From positions 7,511,776 through 7,575,775 of the forward strand of contig NC_034009.1 in the NCBI RefSeq assembly GCF_000346465.2: 64,000 nucleotides of DNA. Reading direction: 5' to 3'. The notes below the pieces were generated by a model. The model had not been told where the DNA came from, did not search any database, and worked only from the letters and a program-made list of their open reading frames with translations. The stretch comes from Prunus persica (lineage: Eukaryota > Streptophyta > Magnoliopsida > Rosales > Rosaceae). The position numbers and the translations under genes were made by a program. Positions 23,856 through 36,518 of this stretch are shown here, piece after piece (position 1 is the stretch's first letter; each line of letters starts with the position of its first letter).

Positions 23856-26800
23856 CAAGTGCAGATACATACATGGCTGGCCAGCATGTACAAGAGCAGA
23901 TTATATGCAGCCCCTGCCCAGGCAGTCTTTGTGACCACTCCAGTTGCTTTGATTATTTGCAAACTTAACGGAAAAATAAGATATAATCTAGGGACATATT
24001 GGAGCAGAACAATTAGGGCAAGTGCATTGTTGTTATGATCTGTTTGGGTCCTTCTCGTTGCTGGTATAATAAACCAGATGACTATCTGCACATGATTTTT
24101 CAATCAGATATACTTCACCTTTCTCACCCAGGAAAATATTTCAACAATAACTTATGAACTTAACACGTCAGGACAAAGAAAAGGGAATGACTAGATTGTA
24201 GTGTCATCTCATGTGCATTTCTTCCATTATGGACACATGAGGAGGCTACTAAATGTCTTCTCTTAAACAAAGTAATTCACCATCTCCATCTTTGAAGAAT
24301 AATACTTTATTAGACATTACTTTTTAACGTCCCATATTTATCAGGGTAGAATGGACAGTATCCAATACCTAAACATTTCAACCAGATTTCACAATCTACC
24401 TTTCCAATGATTAGCCTGGTATCATCCATGAAGCTTGCAAAAGCTTGCCTCAGACAAAGGGGTGGGTAGCAATCTTTGACACATCATGATAAAGACACGA
24501 ATTAGAGACGGCTTTGGGTTGGGTACAATCATCTTCAAATTGAAATACTGTCAAACCGTTTAACACATATAATAAGCAGTTGTGTTTCAAGCCTACCTGC
24601 CTAACCCGAAAATATCAAGAATTGACATGTTGAATATTAGGGTCCTGTTGACATGTCTAATAATTGTGTGAAACCTATCACCCACTTAATATGGTCAAAA
24701 CCTATTTATGAATTCAATTCAACATTAAGATTTTTAATAATAAATATTTCTTTTTTAATGTTAAATATAATATTTTAAGTCTAGTGTTAATGAAGGATTT
24801 AGGTAAGATTTCAATAGTGGTGGGTTATTAACGCAATAATAAACAGGTTCATCGTGTCCACCAAAATATGGCTCAATTAAACCTGATTAACAAAGGGGTT
24901 ATGCGTGTTGCTCGTGTTATATGTGTAATAATCATGTCATGTTCATGTTGAGAATATTCCATACTATTAATAAACGTATTGTGTTCATGTCAAACCAATT
25001 ATTCTAATTCATGTTCCTCAACCTGACACAAATGCAACACAGAAACCCAAATTGTCACTTCTACTCGAAGAGCTGTAATAAACATATTCACTCATAAGGT
25101 AGATAGGGACATTAGAAGCCTAAAGTTTACTGGGAAGGAGAATGTTGAATTTACCTAAAAGCACATGAAATTCCTCAAATCTTAAAAAGATTAAAGCATC
25201 ACTGACAATGTAATTCATCTGTCAAAGCAAAAATAACCCAATATCGTTGACTGAATCACATTCCCTTTAACTTCAATTCACCAAAAAGCAATCCCTAATC
25301 AAAATCATATTTCTTCTATACTATCATATTTATGCAGGCTAAACTATTTTCCTATATTTGGTGTGCCAAAAACTATGTGAGTTACCTGTTTACTAATCTA
25401 AAAATTTCGCACTTTTTCTTTACAAACTCTTCTTCAGATTAATATTACTTGGATATCCGATTGGTTTATTGCTGCTCATCATCACTTCAGTAATATATAG
25501 AGTAGTACTCAGCCAGTCTGGCTCTTTAACATATTCTCTCTCTTGAAAAAATAGAATCTTAAAAGAAGTAAAAATGAAACCCAAACTTCATATGGTCTTG
25601 AGGAGCCATTGTCATTGGAAGGATTCCACAATTTTCTTTCACTCATTGCCTGATGCAGTATAATCTTAAACAGAAACAGCTACTAAATAAGAAAATCTAT
25701 AATGTCTAAAATTGAATAGAATTATATTCCAGAAAAATACCTGAGGAAGGGGCAATGTAGCTATGAGATCAATGAAGAAGTCAGATCTAATATACCTATG
25801 AGCAATCTTCTTTGGGTCCATGACAAGTTCACCCCTCCCGAAGACGCGAGAACTTGGTGCAACATAAGCTGTCCTAAACTTTATGATCACGTGCAACAAG
25901 TAAAAGATATCTGCAATGGTCCGGAAACAAGTGACAACAATTCGTAACCTCAAATCTGTCTTCACACAAAATGTGTTTGTATTCCCTCCAAGCATTGGCA
26001 AGTAAAAATACAATGGATCAACAAAAAGTGCCACCAAGCACGACATAATGAAAACCCGATTCCATTGCAACACGATCTCACTACCCGGGTCAAGTATCCT
26101 CTTGCGCCAAGGCTCATGGTCTTCGGGAAACACCTTTGAATGCCCAATGCTGAAAGTTTCAACAAATCTATTTCTGGCCCCAACTAGGCCAGTATCAGAT
26201 TTAAGCAATGAAGATGATGAAACTTTATATTGAGATGATGACTTCTCAAGCTGAGATGGTTCAGTTCTTCTTCCCCATAAAGATTCTTTATGCCGTTTTT
26301 CATGCCGTTTTTCATCTGAATAAAACCTAAACCACATTAAGGTGAGCAGAGTATTAGAGAATGTTGATCCTCAGATTGAGTTAAAAGAAAATATTTCCAG
26401 GAGTAAGGTAGTCTTCAAAGTTAATTATAGTTCCTACGTGCTGAAGAAATGTGATGAAAAGTTTCAACAAAATTGATGTAAACAAAGGACGCTTTGTAAA
26501 CAAATGAAAAAAAACAAAGTGAAACATATGACAAATTGGAATTCCTGTGCTATGCTGTTAAGGTTTCCAGTAAGGCAAGGCCTGATCAAATCATACAAAT
26601 TAGCTGTGGTAGGCCGCAGGCTCCAATCGGATGGAACTCGTCCTCAGTTCCCAATTAGTGAAAACATTAATTTGTCCATGTTTCCAGAACAAACAAACAG
26701 AAAATTATAGGGAAAAACAATTCCCAGAAAATGATACCAACAACTGATGTTGAAAGTTGTATACGTTTATAGATAGGTAAGACCTACCTAAATCAAGCAT

Positions 26801-27228
26801 ATTAAACTATATGCTTAACTGAGAAGAGCTTAGTTTCCACTGGCCCCATCAGACTAAAAATAAGCAAAATAAGTTTCGCTGGATTTATAGTTTAGCAAAG
26901 CCGTAGTTTTCACGGGTCCCATATAGTAAAGAATTCCAGAAATTTTTTATCATATTTTCTCAGTACCCAAACAAGCACTGCAAAAAGAGGGAAATGAAAA
27001 ATGGGATTCCCAGAAAATTTTGGCAGGTATTTTCTGTCATATTTACCCAGCTCAGTCCTATCTATTTCTTCAGCTCTTTCATCTCAAAGACAAAATAAAA
27101 ATACATAAACAAAAGTCCTACACTTTCTGAGCAACCAAACAGAGAGAAAAACTAAATAGATAAACAATTTTAACAAAAAATATATTGTGGGTAATTTACC
27201 TGACAAGCTTTTCCTTCCTCAATTCCAT
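19820..27228 (-). CDS. Cyclic-nucleotide-gated ion channel, group III (CNGC17-like), 7 exons, 732 aa
   Basis: Coding exons: 27200-27228, 25741-26326, 23873-24085, 23464-23762, 21712-21823, 21128-21364, 19820-20542. Splice sites are GT-AG and the sum is 2199 nt. The protein begins MELRKEKLVRFYSDE, as I recall for the CNGC17 clade. S1 lies near residues 99-120, S2 near 137-160 and S3 about 188-212. The pore carries the plant selectivity filter GQNL at 379-382, followed by S6 and the C-linker. The cyclic-nucleotide-binding domain (about 493-615) contains the phosphate-binding cassette GDFCGEELLAWAL from 561. An IQ calmodulin-binding motif, FIQAAWRRHKRR, lies at 637-648. Family members are non-selective Ca2+/cation channels of the plasma membrane, gated by calmodulin and possibly cNMP, acting in growth and immunity. 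Group III assignment is firm; the exact paralogue (14/16/17/18) is less so. Introns 2 and 4 are long (about 1.6 kb) and hold repeat DNA. Confidence 0.93.
22338..22415. repeat. 42-bp tandem duplication in a CNGC intron
   Basis: The block CATCTTAYGATTGTSTATTA followed by GTTATACCATATT occurs twice, 42 bases apart, in the intron at 21824-23463. Confidence 0.6.
22691..23029. repeat. 189-bp tandem duplication in a CNGC intron
   Basis: Copy 1 (22691-22849) and copy 2 (22880-23029) share long blocks such as GTGACAGTTGGAAGAC, CATAGTTCTGAAARCCACAC and GGGTTAACC with GGAACC following. By eye they are about 80-85% identical. Both lie inside the same intron and have no effect on the coding frame. Confidence 0.65.
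23811..23854. repeat. (GA)n microsatellite in a CNGC intron
   Basis: A near-perfect GA run of over 40 bases lies between exon 4 and exon 3 of the channel gene, 19 bases beyond the exon 3 donor. On the coding strand it reads CT, giving a pyrimidine-rich stretch in an intron of only 110 bases. Confidence 0.8.
24560..25050. repeat. Possible degenerate element in CNGC intron 2
   Basis: AT-rich sequence with repeated short words such as GACATGTYDAATA, TCATGTTCATGT and GGTTATTAACG. Similar word use recurs at 50190-51045. No ends, target duplication or coding part can be defined. Confidence 0.25.
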
Positions 27229-28069
27229 GCCAAGGAGAAGGAGAAAGCTGAACCCAACCCTTCACCTGAAACCCCCAAGCATAGCAAAAACAGCACCTCT
27301 ACAATACCCTTTATGGGATTTTTCTTTTTCTGTGACCAAGTTTGCAAATCTGAGGTTAGCTGAGCACACGAGAGAGAGAAACAGAGGTGAGCTGAGCACA
27401 CGAGAGAGTGTGAGAGTGGTTTGCTGTGTGATGACCCATGTGGTGAATGTTTGGTTTGAGAGAATCTATTAAGGCGCACGCCGTGAGTCAAGAGAATGAA
27501 GTCTGTGTTCAGATTGAAGAAACCAAACAGAACATAAGCAAGTCAACAAATGTCCACAAATGCGGAAATCAAATTGCTCATATTCTAATTATTTATCCCC
27601 CATTGACGAATGTGGGCCCACTTGAATTCTCTTTTGGGACTTGATGCCGTGGCAAATACTATTTACTATTGGTGGTGGTGGTGGACAGGGATTGTTTTAG
27701 AAATTAGAGGTTTGGGTTTTGATAATTATTTTGTTTTATTTTATGAATAAACAAAAGTATATCTTTGTTCTATTTGACACATGGCTGCGACAATTGTAAT
27801 GACTCATGTAGTGCTACTCAATTTGATGACTACAATCCAATATGTGATTCACTAATGTTGTAAGACGTAAATGGGTAGTATTATGTGGCGATGTTATGGT
27901 CATATTTAATAATTTTTTTAATTAAAAAATAAATGTTGTGTAAAAGTTTCTTGTTTTTCTTATAAGATTTGTCATTGGTATTCCAAAATGGTCTTCGTGT
28001 ATTTTTAAATATTTTATTTTTATTTTTATATGAAGAATGATATTAAGAAAATGAGTATTTTCTTTTTGA
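27229..28069. other. Presumed CNGC 5' leader/promoter, then intergenic
   Basis: The first 200 bases upstream of the CNGC start contain a duplicated block (GCTGAGCACACGAGAGAG at about 27359 and 27391). No clear TATA box was found. Beyond about 27650 the sequence is AT-rich with no supported feature. Confidence 0.4.
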
Positions 28070-28160
28070 CAATTATCTTAAACTACTCTAATTTACAAGA
28101 AGAATGATTTGAATTCCCACAAAGAGACAGGAAAATTACTTATGTTGACCTAACCAACAT
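28070..28160 (-). repeat. SINE-like fragment, family A
   Basis: On the minus strand, a TTGGTTAGGTC-type box A is followed by GGGAATTCAAATC (box B-like) and CTTCTTGTAAATTAGAGTAG. The tail is almost identical to that of the copy at 1708-1800. Confidence 0.4.
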
Positions 28161-28257
28161 CTATAATTAAGAAAACAAGTTTTTTTTTAAAAAATGGAAT
28201 AGTGCAATATTGTTATAAAATAAACAACATGACAATAGAGAAAGACCAAGAATTCAT

Positions 28258-28460
28258 AGGTGCTCGTCAATGGCCCGGGCCGAGCTAATCTGGCCCAAAT
28301 TTAATGGGTTTGGGCCAAGTTAGGCAGGGCTTCAAAGAGGAGAGAGAAAATAACAGGGAGGGCCGAGTTGGATTTTTTTAGAAAATTCAAAGCCCAAGCC
28401 CATCGAGCCCACCCTAGCTAAGCTCAACGAGTCGGGCCAAAATGGACCTACTTCATTCGA
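28258..28460. repeat. GGGCC-rich repeat
   Basis: Dense GGGCC/GGCCC words (GGCCCGGGCC, CAAGCCCATCGAGCCCACC) in opposite orientations at the two ends suggest a degenerate inverted-repeat element. Ends and target duplication were not resolved. DNA from 28461 to 29214 shows no feature. Confidence 0.35.
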
Positions 28461-29214
28461 AAAGAAGAAAAAGAAGAGGAGAAAGAAACAATGTGCCATT
28501 CAAAAAGAAGCACTCAGCTGCATCATAATTAGACCGTAACACGTTTTAAGAAATAATTTTAAAAAATAATAAGTATCAATTTTTTTTTTTTAAAAAGGAT
28601 GGTATGAATAAATATGCAAATGCTTGGTGATGGGTTCAAGAAAAGCATGATTATATTTGGTGGTATGATTATGTTTGGTGATATAATATGTTGTTCGTCT
28701 TATTCTTGATTTATATAATTTTTGTATTAATAATTGACACAAATTAATGTGCTAATCATCCAATTATAAACTATGAATGAGTAAAGAAAAGTAAATGAAA
28801 TAAAACAAAACAAGAAACCCAAAATAAACACAAATAGCAATTTCTATCACCCATTTATCACTACTGTATTGCCACTGTATCACCATGGTAGCACCAGTTT
28901 ATCACGTTTTAGGTAGAGACAAATTATGAACTTCCTCTGTTTTTCAGTTTCGACATCTGTCCAGTTTTTGACCTATAACTTTTCAATAGTTTATGCAAAT
29001 TTTGTGTTCTTTATATGGTTGGATTCAGCACAGAAAAATGAAAAACTCTTTGTGGACCAAATGTAAAAATGGATACCAAAATGAACATAATTCAGTGGAA
29101 ACAAACACAATGTTTCAAACAAGTAACATACACACACAAATGAAAAAGGGGGGTTTGTGATTCAAGTGATATAATCTTAATCCTAAACCATTATCTATAC
29201 ATAATTATATATGT

Positions 29215-29440
29215 ATACGGGCGTAACGGGCCGGATTTTTGTGGGTGGGCTGGACCGAGCTTTCTCGGGCTTAACTGGGCCAGGCTAGGCTTCAGACACC
29301 CAAGCCCAAGCTCAGCCCAGCCCAATGCGGGTCGGGCTATCCCAAAGCCCATAATGGACCAGGCCGAGCTATTTCTCGATAGGCTGGGCAGGCCCCATCG
29401 GCCCATGAGCCCACGGGCCAAATGATGAGGCCTAGGTGTA
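29215..29440. repeat. GGGCC-rich repeat, second copy
   Basis: Contains GGGCCGG, GGGTGGGCTGG, CCAAGCCCAAGC and GGCCCATGAGCCCACGGG in mirrored arrangement, similar in style to the block at 28258. The open frame across it on the minus strand is a by-product of base composition. Confidence 0.35.
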
Positions 29441-31581
29441 TTTTCACTCTAATTAAGCAGTGTGCTAAAATGAGATGATGAGGATAAGTTACTAGACTAT
29501 GTTGTGTAACAAGACATTGCAACTTCTAGCTCAAATTGTCCACACATGTTGTTCACCCGTTTTGATTTTAATCATGTGATGGTAGGGTAAAGTTTCCCAT
29601 TGGCTTGACAACCATTGGTAGTCAACAAGTCAACTTTCTTTTGTGCGTGAGTGTGCCACTGCTAGCGGTTTGAAACCCTAGCAGACTTCTAAAAAATAGA
29701 TAACTTGCGTCCTCAAGTTACTGATTCTTACACAAGCAATTGTGAATTTGGGTGAGGAATATCTCCCAAGTAAGTTCTTTTCTTGCCTCAGACTGGTGAG
29801 GACTTCACAATTTTTCCAATCGTCAACACCTTCAACTGATGAGTTTCAGCTAGAAATTGATAACAACGTTTGAGTTTGGCATAGCTTCAATTTATTTCGA
29901 GTCATGGAAGGCTTGTTGAACGGGTAGAATTGAGGCATCTTTAGTATGAAGAGGACAGAAGTGGCTGGATTGGTGGTCACAAAGCTGGGGTTGCGCTATG
30001 GTACATGTTCTGCTTGACCAAGGCTTTTTGTAAATTTGTTGAGATTTTCATATTTGTAAAAACCTAAACTCTGCTTGACTTGGCTTTGTGCTGAACCAAA
30101 TTTGTAACGAGAGAAATCTTGCTTTGTGAAATTGTTTCTCTGAACTGAACTGAAACCAGAGATTTGAATTCTAGCTGATTTGTTTCTTGTGGATCAAAGA
30201 GCTTTTGGTAGCTTTAGGGTCTGAAAGCTTTTGAAATCAGTTGATCTTTTTGAGTTTGTCAATTGTGACTTTGAGAGTTTTTGTCTTGATTGATTTTTTG
30301 GCTGTCCTTTGATCTGTTCACCTCCTTTCGCATTTATAGGAAATACTGGAGTGAAGTTTTTATTCTTTAATAATGGGCGGCAGATTTTTCAAAAGATCTT
30401 TGTTAAATGCCACAAAAAAGGGAAGTTATTATTCTGGTAGAAAAGAACCATCAACAATTAGCTTTCATGGAGGTTTTTTCCTTGCTTTTTCTGACAGAAA
30501 ACCAACTCTCTTTGTTCCCTCTTTGTTCTTTGTAAAAAAGAACACAGTCTGTGATGATAGTCAGTTTGCTTTTTCTAGTGAGCAACCTCCTTGCTCCCTA
30601 CTTATCTCTTGGAAAGGCCACCTACTTTGGTGCAGAGTTTCTCTGTATATAAAAAGGGGATTTGATCTTCTTTCTTTGGCTGCAAAAATGGAGAAGCCCT
30701 CCTGTAAGACCTGCCTTCATTAACTCCTTATCAACTCCTTTGTGATAGTGAAAATTTTGACTTTTCCAAAGTTAGAAAGTCACGTGGGGGCTTTCTTGAG
30801 AAAAAGATCTGCTGACTTGCATTTTTTGCTGTAGAGATAAAGTGGTGTGAATTTTCAGACGCTGGACTTTTATCCAAAGCTGTGTGCGTCAGTTTTTTTA
30901 ATTGCTAATAATGATATTTTTTTTCTCTTCAGATCATGGCTATATTTGTAATATGCTCAAAAAGGTCTAGGCTTTTTCAGCATCTTGGTTTTTTACTTTT
31001 AAGTCCTGTAGATAAAAGCCCAAATATTTTATTTATGGGCCTCTCGATAAAAATGGGCTGGCGTGCAGAATTTTGACCCAAACACATGTGTACTATATGT
31101 GCCGTGAATATTGCTTGGGTCACACATTATGGACAAACTCAATAAAATAAATTTTTACAAGCTGAGGTAAGCTTTCATTGAACACAATTGTAAGTAGAAA
31201 ATGATTTTGTTGCTGATTCAAAGTCGCATTGAACATTTCTGAGCTTGAACCTTTTTCCTCATATGCCATAAGATTGGTCATATTGAAGAGCACAGAGGAA
31301 GATATGTTTGATTTCCAAAGGAAGTGTTTTGAGAGCTTCTACAACTGATAAATACGGAACCCTTTTCTAACCCCATCATTCAGGAAATAGAATAAGCATA
31401 TTATTTATGTAATTGATTTACTTTATTTTTTTACCTTTGATGTATAGTTTTACAAAAAGCATACTTCTTATATGTTATTTGTGCTGTAGCTGCCAAGACT
31501 AGAAGGGAAGAGAAGGTTCAAAGCCCAAGCATCCACGAGCTCTTGTCCTATGTATCAATAGGTGATACAGCGGTAGAGGAG
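29441..31581. other. Intergenic; unassigned 116-codon frame
   Basis: No host gene recognised. An ATG frame at 30373-30723 (plus, 116 codons) is rich in Phe, Ser and Lys, has no identifiable domain and lies in T-rich DNA. I do not call it a gene. No mobile-element ends were found up to the LTR-like border at 31582. Confidence 0.35.
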
Positions 31582-32679
31582 TGATGTATAATTTTACTAT
31601 CTGAAAATTAGATAGTTAAATTCAAGAAATAAACTTGCAAGCGCACAAGGTTAATGCAATATAGCCAAGGCAAGTACAAAGTCGTTCCCACAGAGACTAA
31701 ATAAATTCTCAAGTTGTTGTGAATTATAAACTAATCTAAATCTTAAATTACTCTAGACACCCTAACTAATAAACTTAAAACTAATGACTCAACTAAACTT
31801 AATAAAGGAGTTTTGAAAGTTGGCTTTCAAAGATTTTCTTTGAAAGAACGTTGAAAATAAGAAAATTAAAAGACAAGATAACAAATAAAAACGTAAACAA
31901 AATAAGTTTGTGAAAGAGTTTAAAGAAGCTTACTAAGACAACAATTTCACCACAATTCCTCTTATCCAAACCTTAGCATGCATACTATCAAAATTCCCAA
32001 GTTATGTTGATGATTAGTTCTTCAAAATTATGATTAACTCTTTTCACAGCAATTAACCACTTCTTCTTACACGCAATTTATCCTTGACGTGAGGCATAAA
32101 TATAAACATATAAAAAGACTTTACGTTCAATGAGAACTTCACACAATCACACAAACCCCTAAGAGTATGGTGTTTACCTTAGGTGCATTCATGAATTTAA
32201 TCACAAGAAGCAAAACTCATATTAGGCATGGCGTATACCCTAACATGCATCAAATTACTTAACCAAAAATCTAGATGGTAGCTAAGCATCAAGATCATTA
32301 GTTAAGGAAATAAGCACAGTGATTAAATTTCAACAACATGAAAATTTTAATAGCATGACATAACTAAGCTTTGAATAATTAGAAAAGGGTTACATTGTGT
32401 CTTAGTAAAAGAAAATTAGTTACTTATAATCATGGTAACAAAGCAAAAATAAAACATGGAGAAAGAGATAAGAAAAACCTAGAGTTTAGAGGCACAGTCG
32501 CTCTCCCTTGTTCCACGGTTGAATTATGAAATTTTTGGTATATCCTTCTTCAGCCCCATGACCTCCCCTCTAAAAAGAACCTAAAACCTAGTTAGAATGG
32601 GCCTAAACAAATGGCCTTACACGAAGTCTTGATTTCCAAGTCAGTTCCTAACTAGAAAAGGCAATTAAAACTAAGTTTC

Positions 32680-33239
32680 TGTTATAAAATAACCTGGAAT
32701 ATGTGCGAATATTGAGCTGCACGTAAAGTAGATGAGACACAGTATTTAACGAGGTTCGGCTATGCCTACGTCCCCAGAGAGCAGCAGTAGTAACTTTTCC
32801 ACTATGTAAAATAATAGGGCTACAACTTTAATGTTTACAATATGTGTGGCTCACTGAATTTTCTCTCTAGGAGAATTTCTCTCTGCTCTCTATTTCCTCT
32901 TTCTTCCTTCTCTTCCTCTTGTCTCTTTCCTTTTCTCTCTTTCCTCTTTTCTCTTTCCCCTTCTTTCTTTCCTATTCTCTTTCCTCTTCTCTCTTCTCTC
33001 TTTCCTCTTCTTTGTTTCTTTCCATTTCTCCCTTTCTCTTCTCTTTGTTTCTTTCCGTTTCCCTCTATTCTATTCCTCATAGATCATGGTCTCTCTTTGC
33101 ATAAGAGAGAAGCCTTTTATAGGGAAATGGTGGATAACACCCGTGAATCTACAATCCACCTGTGAATCTACAATATAATCATGCACCAAAGTCTACAAAC
33201 AAATAGTAAGTGGGCTCCACTACTTTATACTTTACAACA
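32680..33239 (-). repeat. 3' LTR of the minus-strand retrotransposon
   Basis: 560 bp, TG...CA ended. It contains a nearly unbroken pyrimidine tract on the plus strand (about 32868-33075), which is purine-rich in the element's sense direction. Lys/Glu/Arg-rich open frames there reflect composition only. Confidence 0.9.
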
Positions 33240-33248
33240 CTCCCCCTT
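33240..33248 (-). other. Polypurine tract
   Basis: Reads AAGGGGGAG on the minus strand and directly precedes the 3' LTR. This is the position and composition expected for the primer of plus-strand DNA synthesis, and it fixes the element's orientation. Confidence 0.75.
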
Positions 33249-34639
33249 GGAGACCACATGTCCCTAGATTGGTTGCCTCATTAAAATCTTGCTTGGAGAA
33301 AACCTAGTAAGGTAGAGAACTGATGGAAGGAAGAAAGAAGAGTACAACAATCTGTATAGCATACTTCTGGATGCTCCCCCTGATTAATATCTCCCCCTGA
33401 TGTCTTCATAACTATCTTTGGAGTGAGAATCTTTCGGAGTGAGTGAATGATGTAGCCACCAACAATTCATATAGTAAATATATTTCCAGTGAGCTATCTC
33501 TATGTAAATCATAGAAATTTTCAGAGTCCGCGTTTCCAACAAAACCTGGGCTATTTGTAAGATCATATGAAAGAATATGCTCATACATGGTGTTATGCGG
33601 AGATAGCATCAAATATACCTCACATCATCCCAAAATGATGGTGATGGAGTTGAGCCTTATCTGGAAAATATGATGTCCGGTCCAATATACTTCCGGAAAA
33701 TCCTTAAAGTGCCCAACAGATAATCCTCATAAAAATGCTTCAATACCTTCTTAGTATAAGCAAGAATCTCGTTGGCATAATGCTCGATCTTTAAGTCGAG
33801 ACAAATATTTCTGGAACTCTTGAGAAGCTTTATTGTGTTGCAAACACATTATAATCAATGTACTCACTGAGGTAATTTATGCATATTAATATTGAGTACA
33901 AATTTTGTGCTTCAGGCACATGTCATTCAGGGACTTGCTTCATGCAATTTCAATCCTTTCAAGGATTTTGTTTAAAGGGATTAAACTTTATGACACATTA
34001 TATAGCTTTTACCCAGCTATTTATACATCTTTAGGAAATCGCTTCTGGCGATATGCTCCGTGCATTTAATAACCCTTAAAGATAATATGTTGGTCTCCGT
34101 AATTGTGTAATAAGGGGGGCACAATTGAATCTGTAAATATGGAGAAAACCCAACATTCCTTGTTTCTGCCAGAAACATTGTGTCATACAAAGTAGGTATA
34201 TTCCCTTTTATTCCGAACACCCAAGTATAACTTTCAGTATTGACAAATTTGGGGTTCGTACTGTGGGTTTGTTCTTTCACGTTCATTCTTATCTATAATG
34301 GAATTACCTCTTTCCATTTTGGCCAATGATATTGTCGACATTTAATAATTGAACGTGGTTCCAATCAACACAGCCCATTGATGATTTGAGTAGCTACTCC
34401 AAAATCAAAAATTGTCATTCATCAATTCATGATCCCACCATTCTCATGTGCATGCGCATGCATCAATTATAAGCATTTCTTTGCTTTTGGGTACCCAAGC
34501 CACTGCAGGGGGCTTTTATTATGTGAGAATGTGGATTATAACCTGCAATGGAGCGTTATTTTATAGTAGGGCGTGGATAATCTCCATTTAGGGAGTTGGA
34601 ACATTTAGAACCCATATATCTGTCATGCTGCAGGCATGC

Positions 34640-34870
34640 CACAGATTAATATATACATGTCAATTAATTTATGGGACTTTAACCCATATTATGGGACTTT
34701 AACCCATATAATTTGCTACGCATTAGGCGTGCATAATATCAATATTGACATGTCAAAGGATTGTCCTTTCGGGACTTCAATCCACATCATTTGCTACGCA
34801 ACAGGCGTGCATCATATTGATCACTGCTATACCCATATTCTGTTCTTATGGGACTTTAATCTGTGCAGTG
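34640..34870. repeat. Internal short repeats of the retrotransposon
   Basis: ATGGGACTTTAACCCATAT is duplicated back to back near 34671 and 34690. A longer block (ATTTGCTACGCAWYAGGCGTG followed by CAT) recurs near 34710 and 34790. Related GGGACTT/GGAACTTC words continue across the interior. Confidence 0.6.
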
Positions 34871-35966
34871 TATTATCAATGTATCCAACTTGCAATCTGT
34901 AAAATTTGCGTTAATAATTCATGGATACATACAAGCCATTCTTTTGGAACGGACTTATCTCCCCATTTGGTTACCTTTCAAGATAAAATATCAAATAGGT
35001 ATATAAGCATAAAATAACACAAGTATTGCTTACATCCTTAGGTGGGAGAAACTTTTCTCAAGTATCATTCAAGCTCATATCGGCCCAGTAAATATAATGT
35101 AGCGCTTGATGATCTAGTTATATCCTGCAAGAGCAAAAATCACAACTCTTTTGCCTCTGTCAAAACAAATAACCCTCATAGTTAGGATTACTTCATGGAT
35201 TCATTCTTCAGATGTTCATTCTAAAGAAATAAAATCTCTTATGAACAGAGAGTTATAAAAAGAGAAAAAATGCAAAAATAATGTGATATTGATTGCAAGA
35301 GAAGGTAAGCAATCAAGGAAGGAAGCTGGTGGGAGCAGACAATAAGCTCTCATATCTCCTAGTCTAGAAGGACTTCCGGAGATTAGAGCATAAGATCGCC
35401 TTCACAGTTTCCTGATGTAGGGGAAACGTGATCAGGGATAGTCTTGCTTCCTGAATGGATGATCAGAGATAGTCTTGCTTCTCGGGCATATTGAGTGCTT
35501 ACTGATAAGAAAAACAAGTAGATATCGCATCACTAGGTATGGAGTAAACTGGATGTCTTCTGCAAAGAAAATTTCGTTAGTAACACATTTATACACAAAT
35601 ACAATGAATAGGTAGAACCGGTGAATTTCAAATTAACCATAGGAAAATTGCGAGATTCTCGGGATGCTTTTGAAAAAGTAGCTCCGTGAAATCCGTAAAG
35701 CAAGATCGGCTTTGAAAATAATACTTGAAAACGCCGAAAGTGCCGACAGGCATTATTAGAGGCCACGTGAAGTTTTGGACTCTGGAAAAGAAAAAGATAA
35801 TATGGGGATTCGAGAAGATATTGGGGTCCTGAAAAACAGTAGCCATATTTCCTCCTATAGATATGGCCTTTGCAAAACTTGATTGGAGCAACTGCGTTTC
35901 AACTCAAATTTTTTCATTTTCTGAAACTTTAGTTTTCCTGAGACTTTCTTCGAAACCTTCTTAAAA

Positions 35967-36518
35967 ATGGCTTCCTCTTCTTCCTGCTCAAATTATTTCA
36001 ATTTAAATGATGCTCCAACAACAACCAGTGACGCCAAAGTTTGGCGTCCATCCTTTGTATCCCAAAATCGTCATCTCACAGTTAATGATTCTGTGATGAT
36101 GAATGATGCTACTGCTGTCATAGTAGCTAGGAATTTCATTACTCCGATGGATGAAATGCTGTTAACAGGGAGGTCTGAGGAAGAGGCTATTGATGACTCA
36201 ATGGTTTTTAGCATTCAGAGTGCTGCTTCTGTTTCTAACATGGCTGATCGTTTGCGTGCTAGAGCAAACGAGGTTGAGAAGCTGACAACTGAAAATTCGT
36301 CTCTTCAAAGAATGCTTCATGAGTCTCAACAGGAGGTTGAGAAACTTAAAGGAGAGAATAATTCCTTGTTGAAACTGGTGAGTTCGTACTCTGTTGATAC
36401 ACTGAGAAGGCTAGACATGCTGCAGGTCTCCAATGAAAGAATTTTGGGAGACCACGAGAAGCTCATGGCCAAGCTTAAGAGGCGCCGTACTCTTCCTTCA
36501 GAGGCTTCCAGAACATAA
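35967..36518 (+). CDS. Coiled-coil protein ORF inside the retrotransposon, antisense to it (183 aa)
   Basis: A single uninterrupted frame starts in a favourable context (A at -3, G at +4: AAAAATGGC). The N-terminus is Ser-rich (MASSSSCSNYFNLNDAP). Residues about 95-175 form a predicted coiled coil with heptad-like Leu/Val spacing (NEVEKLTTENSSLQ, QQEVEKLKGENNSLLKL), and the C-terminus is basic (KLKRRR). No signal peptide, membrane segment, zinc knuckle or gag-like motif is visible. It runs opposite to the direction set by the primer site and polypurine tract, so it is not an ordinary gag. It could be a captured host gene or an element-specific antisense gene. Intactness in a young element suggests recent selection or recent origin. 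Function unknown; I am sure of the frame, less sure it is expressed. Confidence 0.6.
   Translation: MASSSSCSNYFNLNDAPTTTSDAKVWRPSFVSQNRHLTVNDSVMMNDATAVIVARNFITPMDEMLLTGRSEEEAIDDSMVFSIQSAASVSNMADRLRARANEVEKLTTENSSLQRMLHESQQEVEKLKGENNSLLKLVSSYSVDTLRRLDMLQVSNERILGDHEKLMAKLKRRRTLPSEASRT

Noticed and set aside
29191..29522. Pro/Gly/Leu-rich minus-strand frames
   Set aside because: Driven by GGGCC-rich repeat DNA; no recognisable protein.
30373..30723. 116-codon ATG frame
   Set aside because: No domain, low-complexity T-rich context, no neighbouring exons in phase.
32835..33165. Charged (Lys/Glu/Arg) and Ser/Phe/Leu-rich frames in the LTRs, also at 38711-39041
   Set aside because: Products of a pure purine/pyrimidine tract present in both LTRs; not genes.
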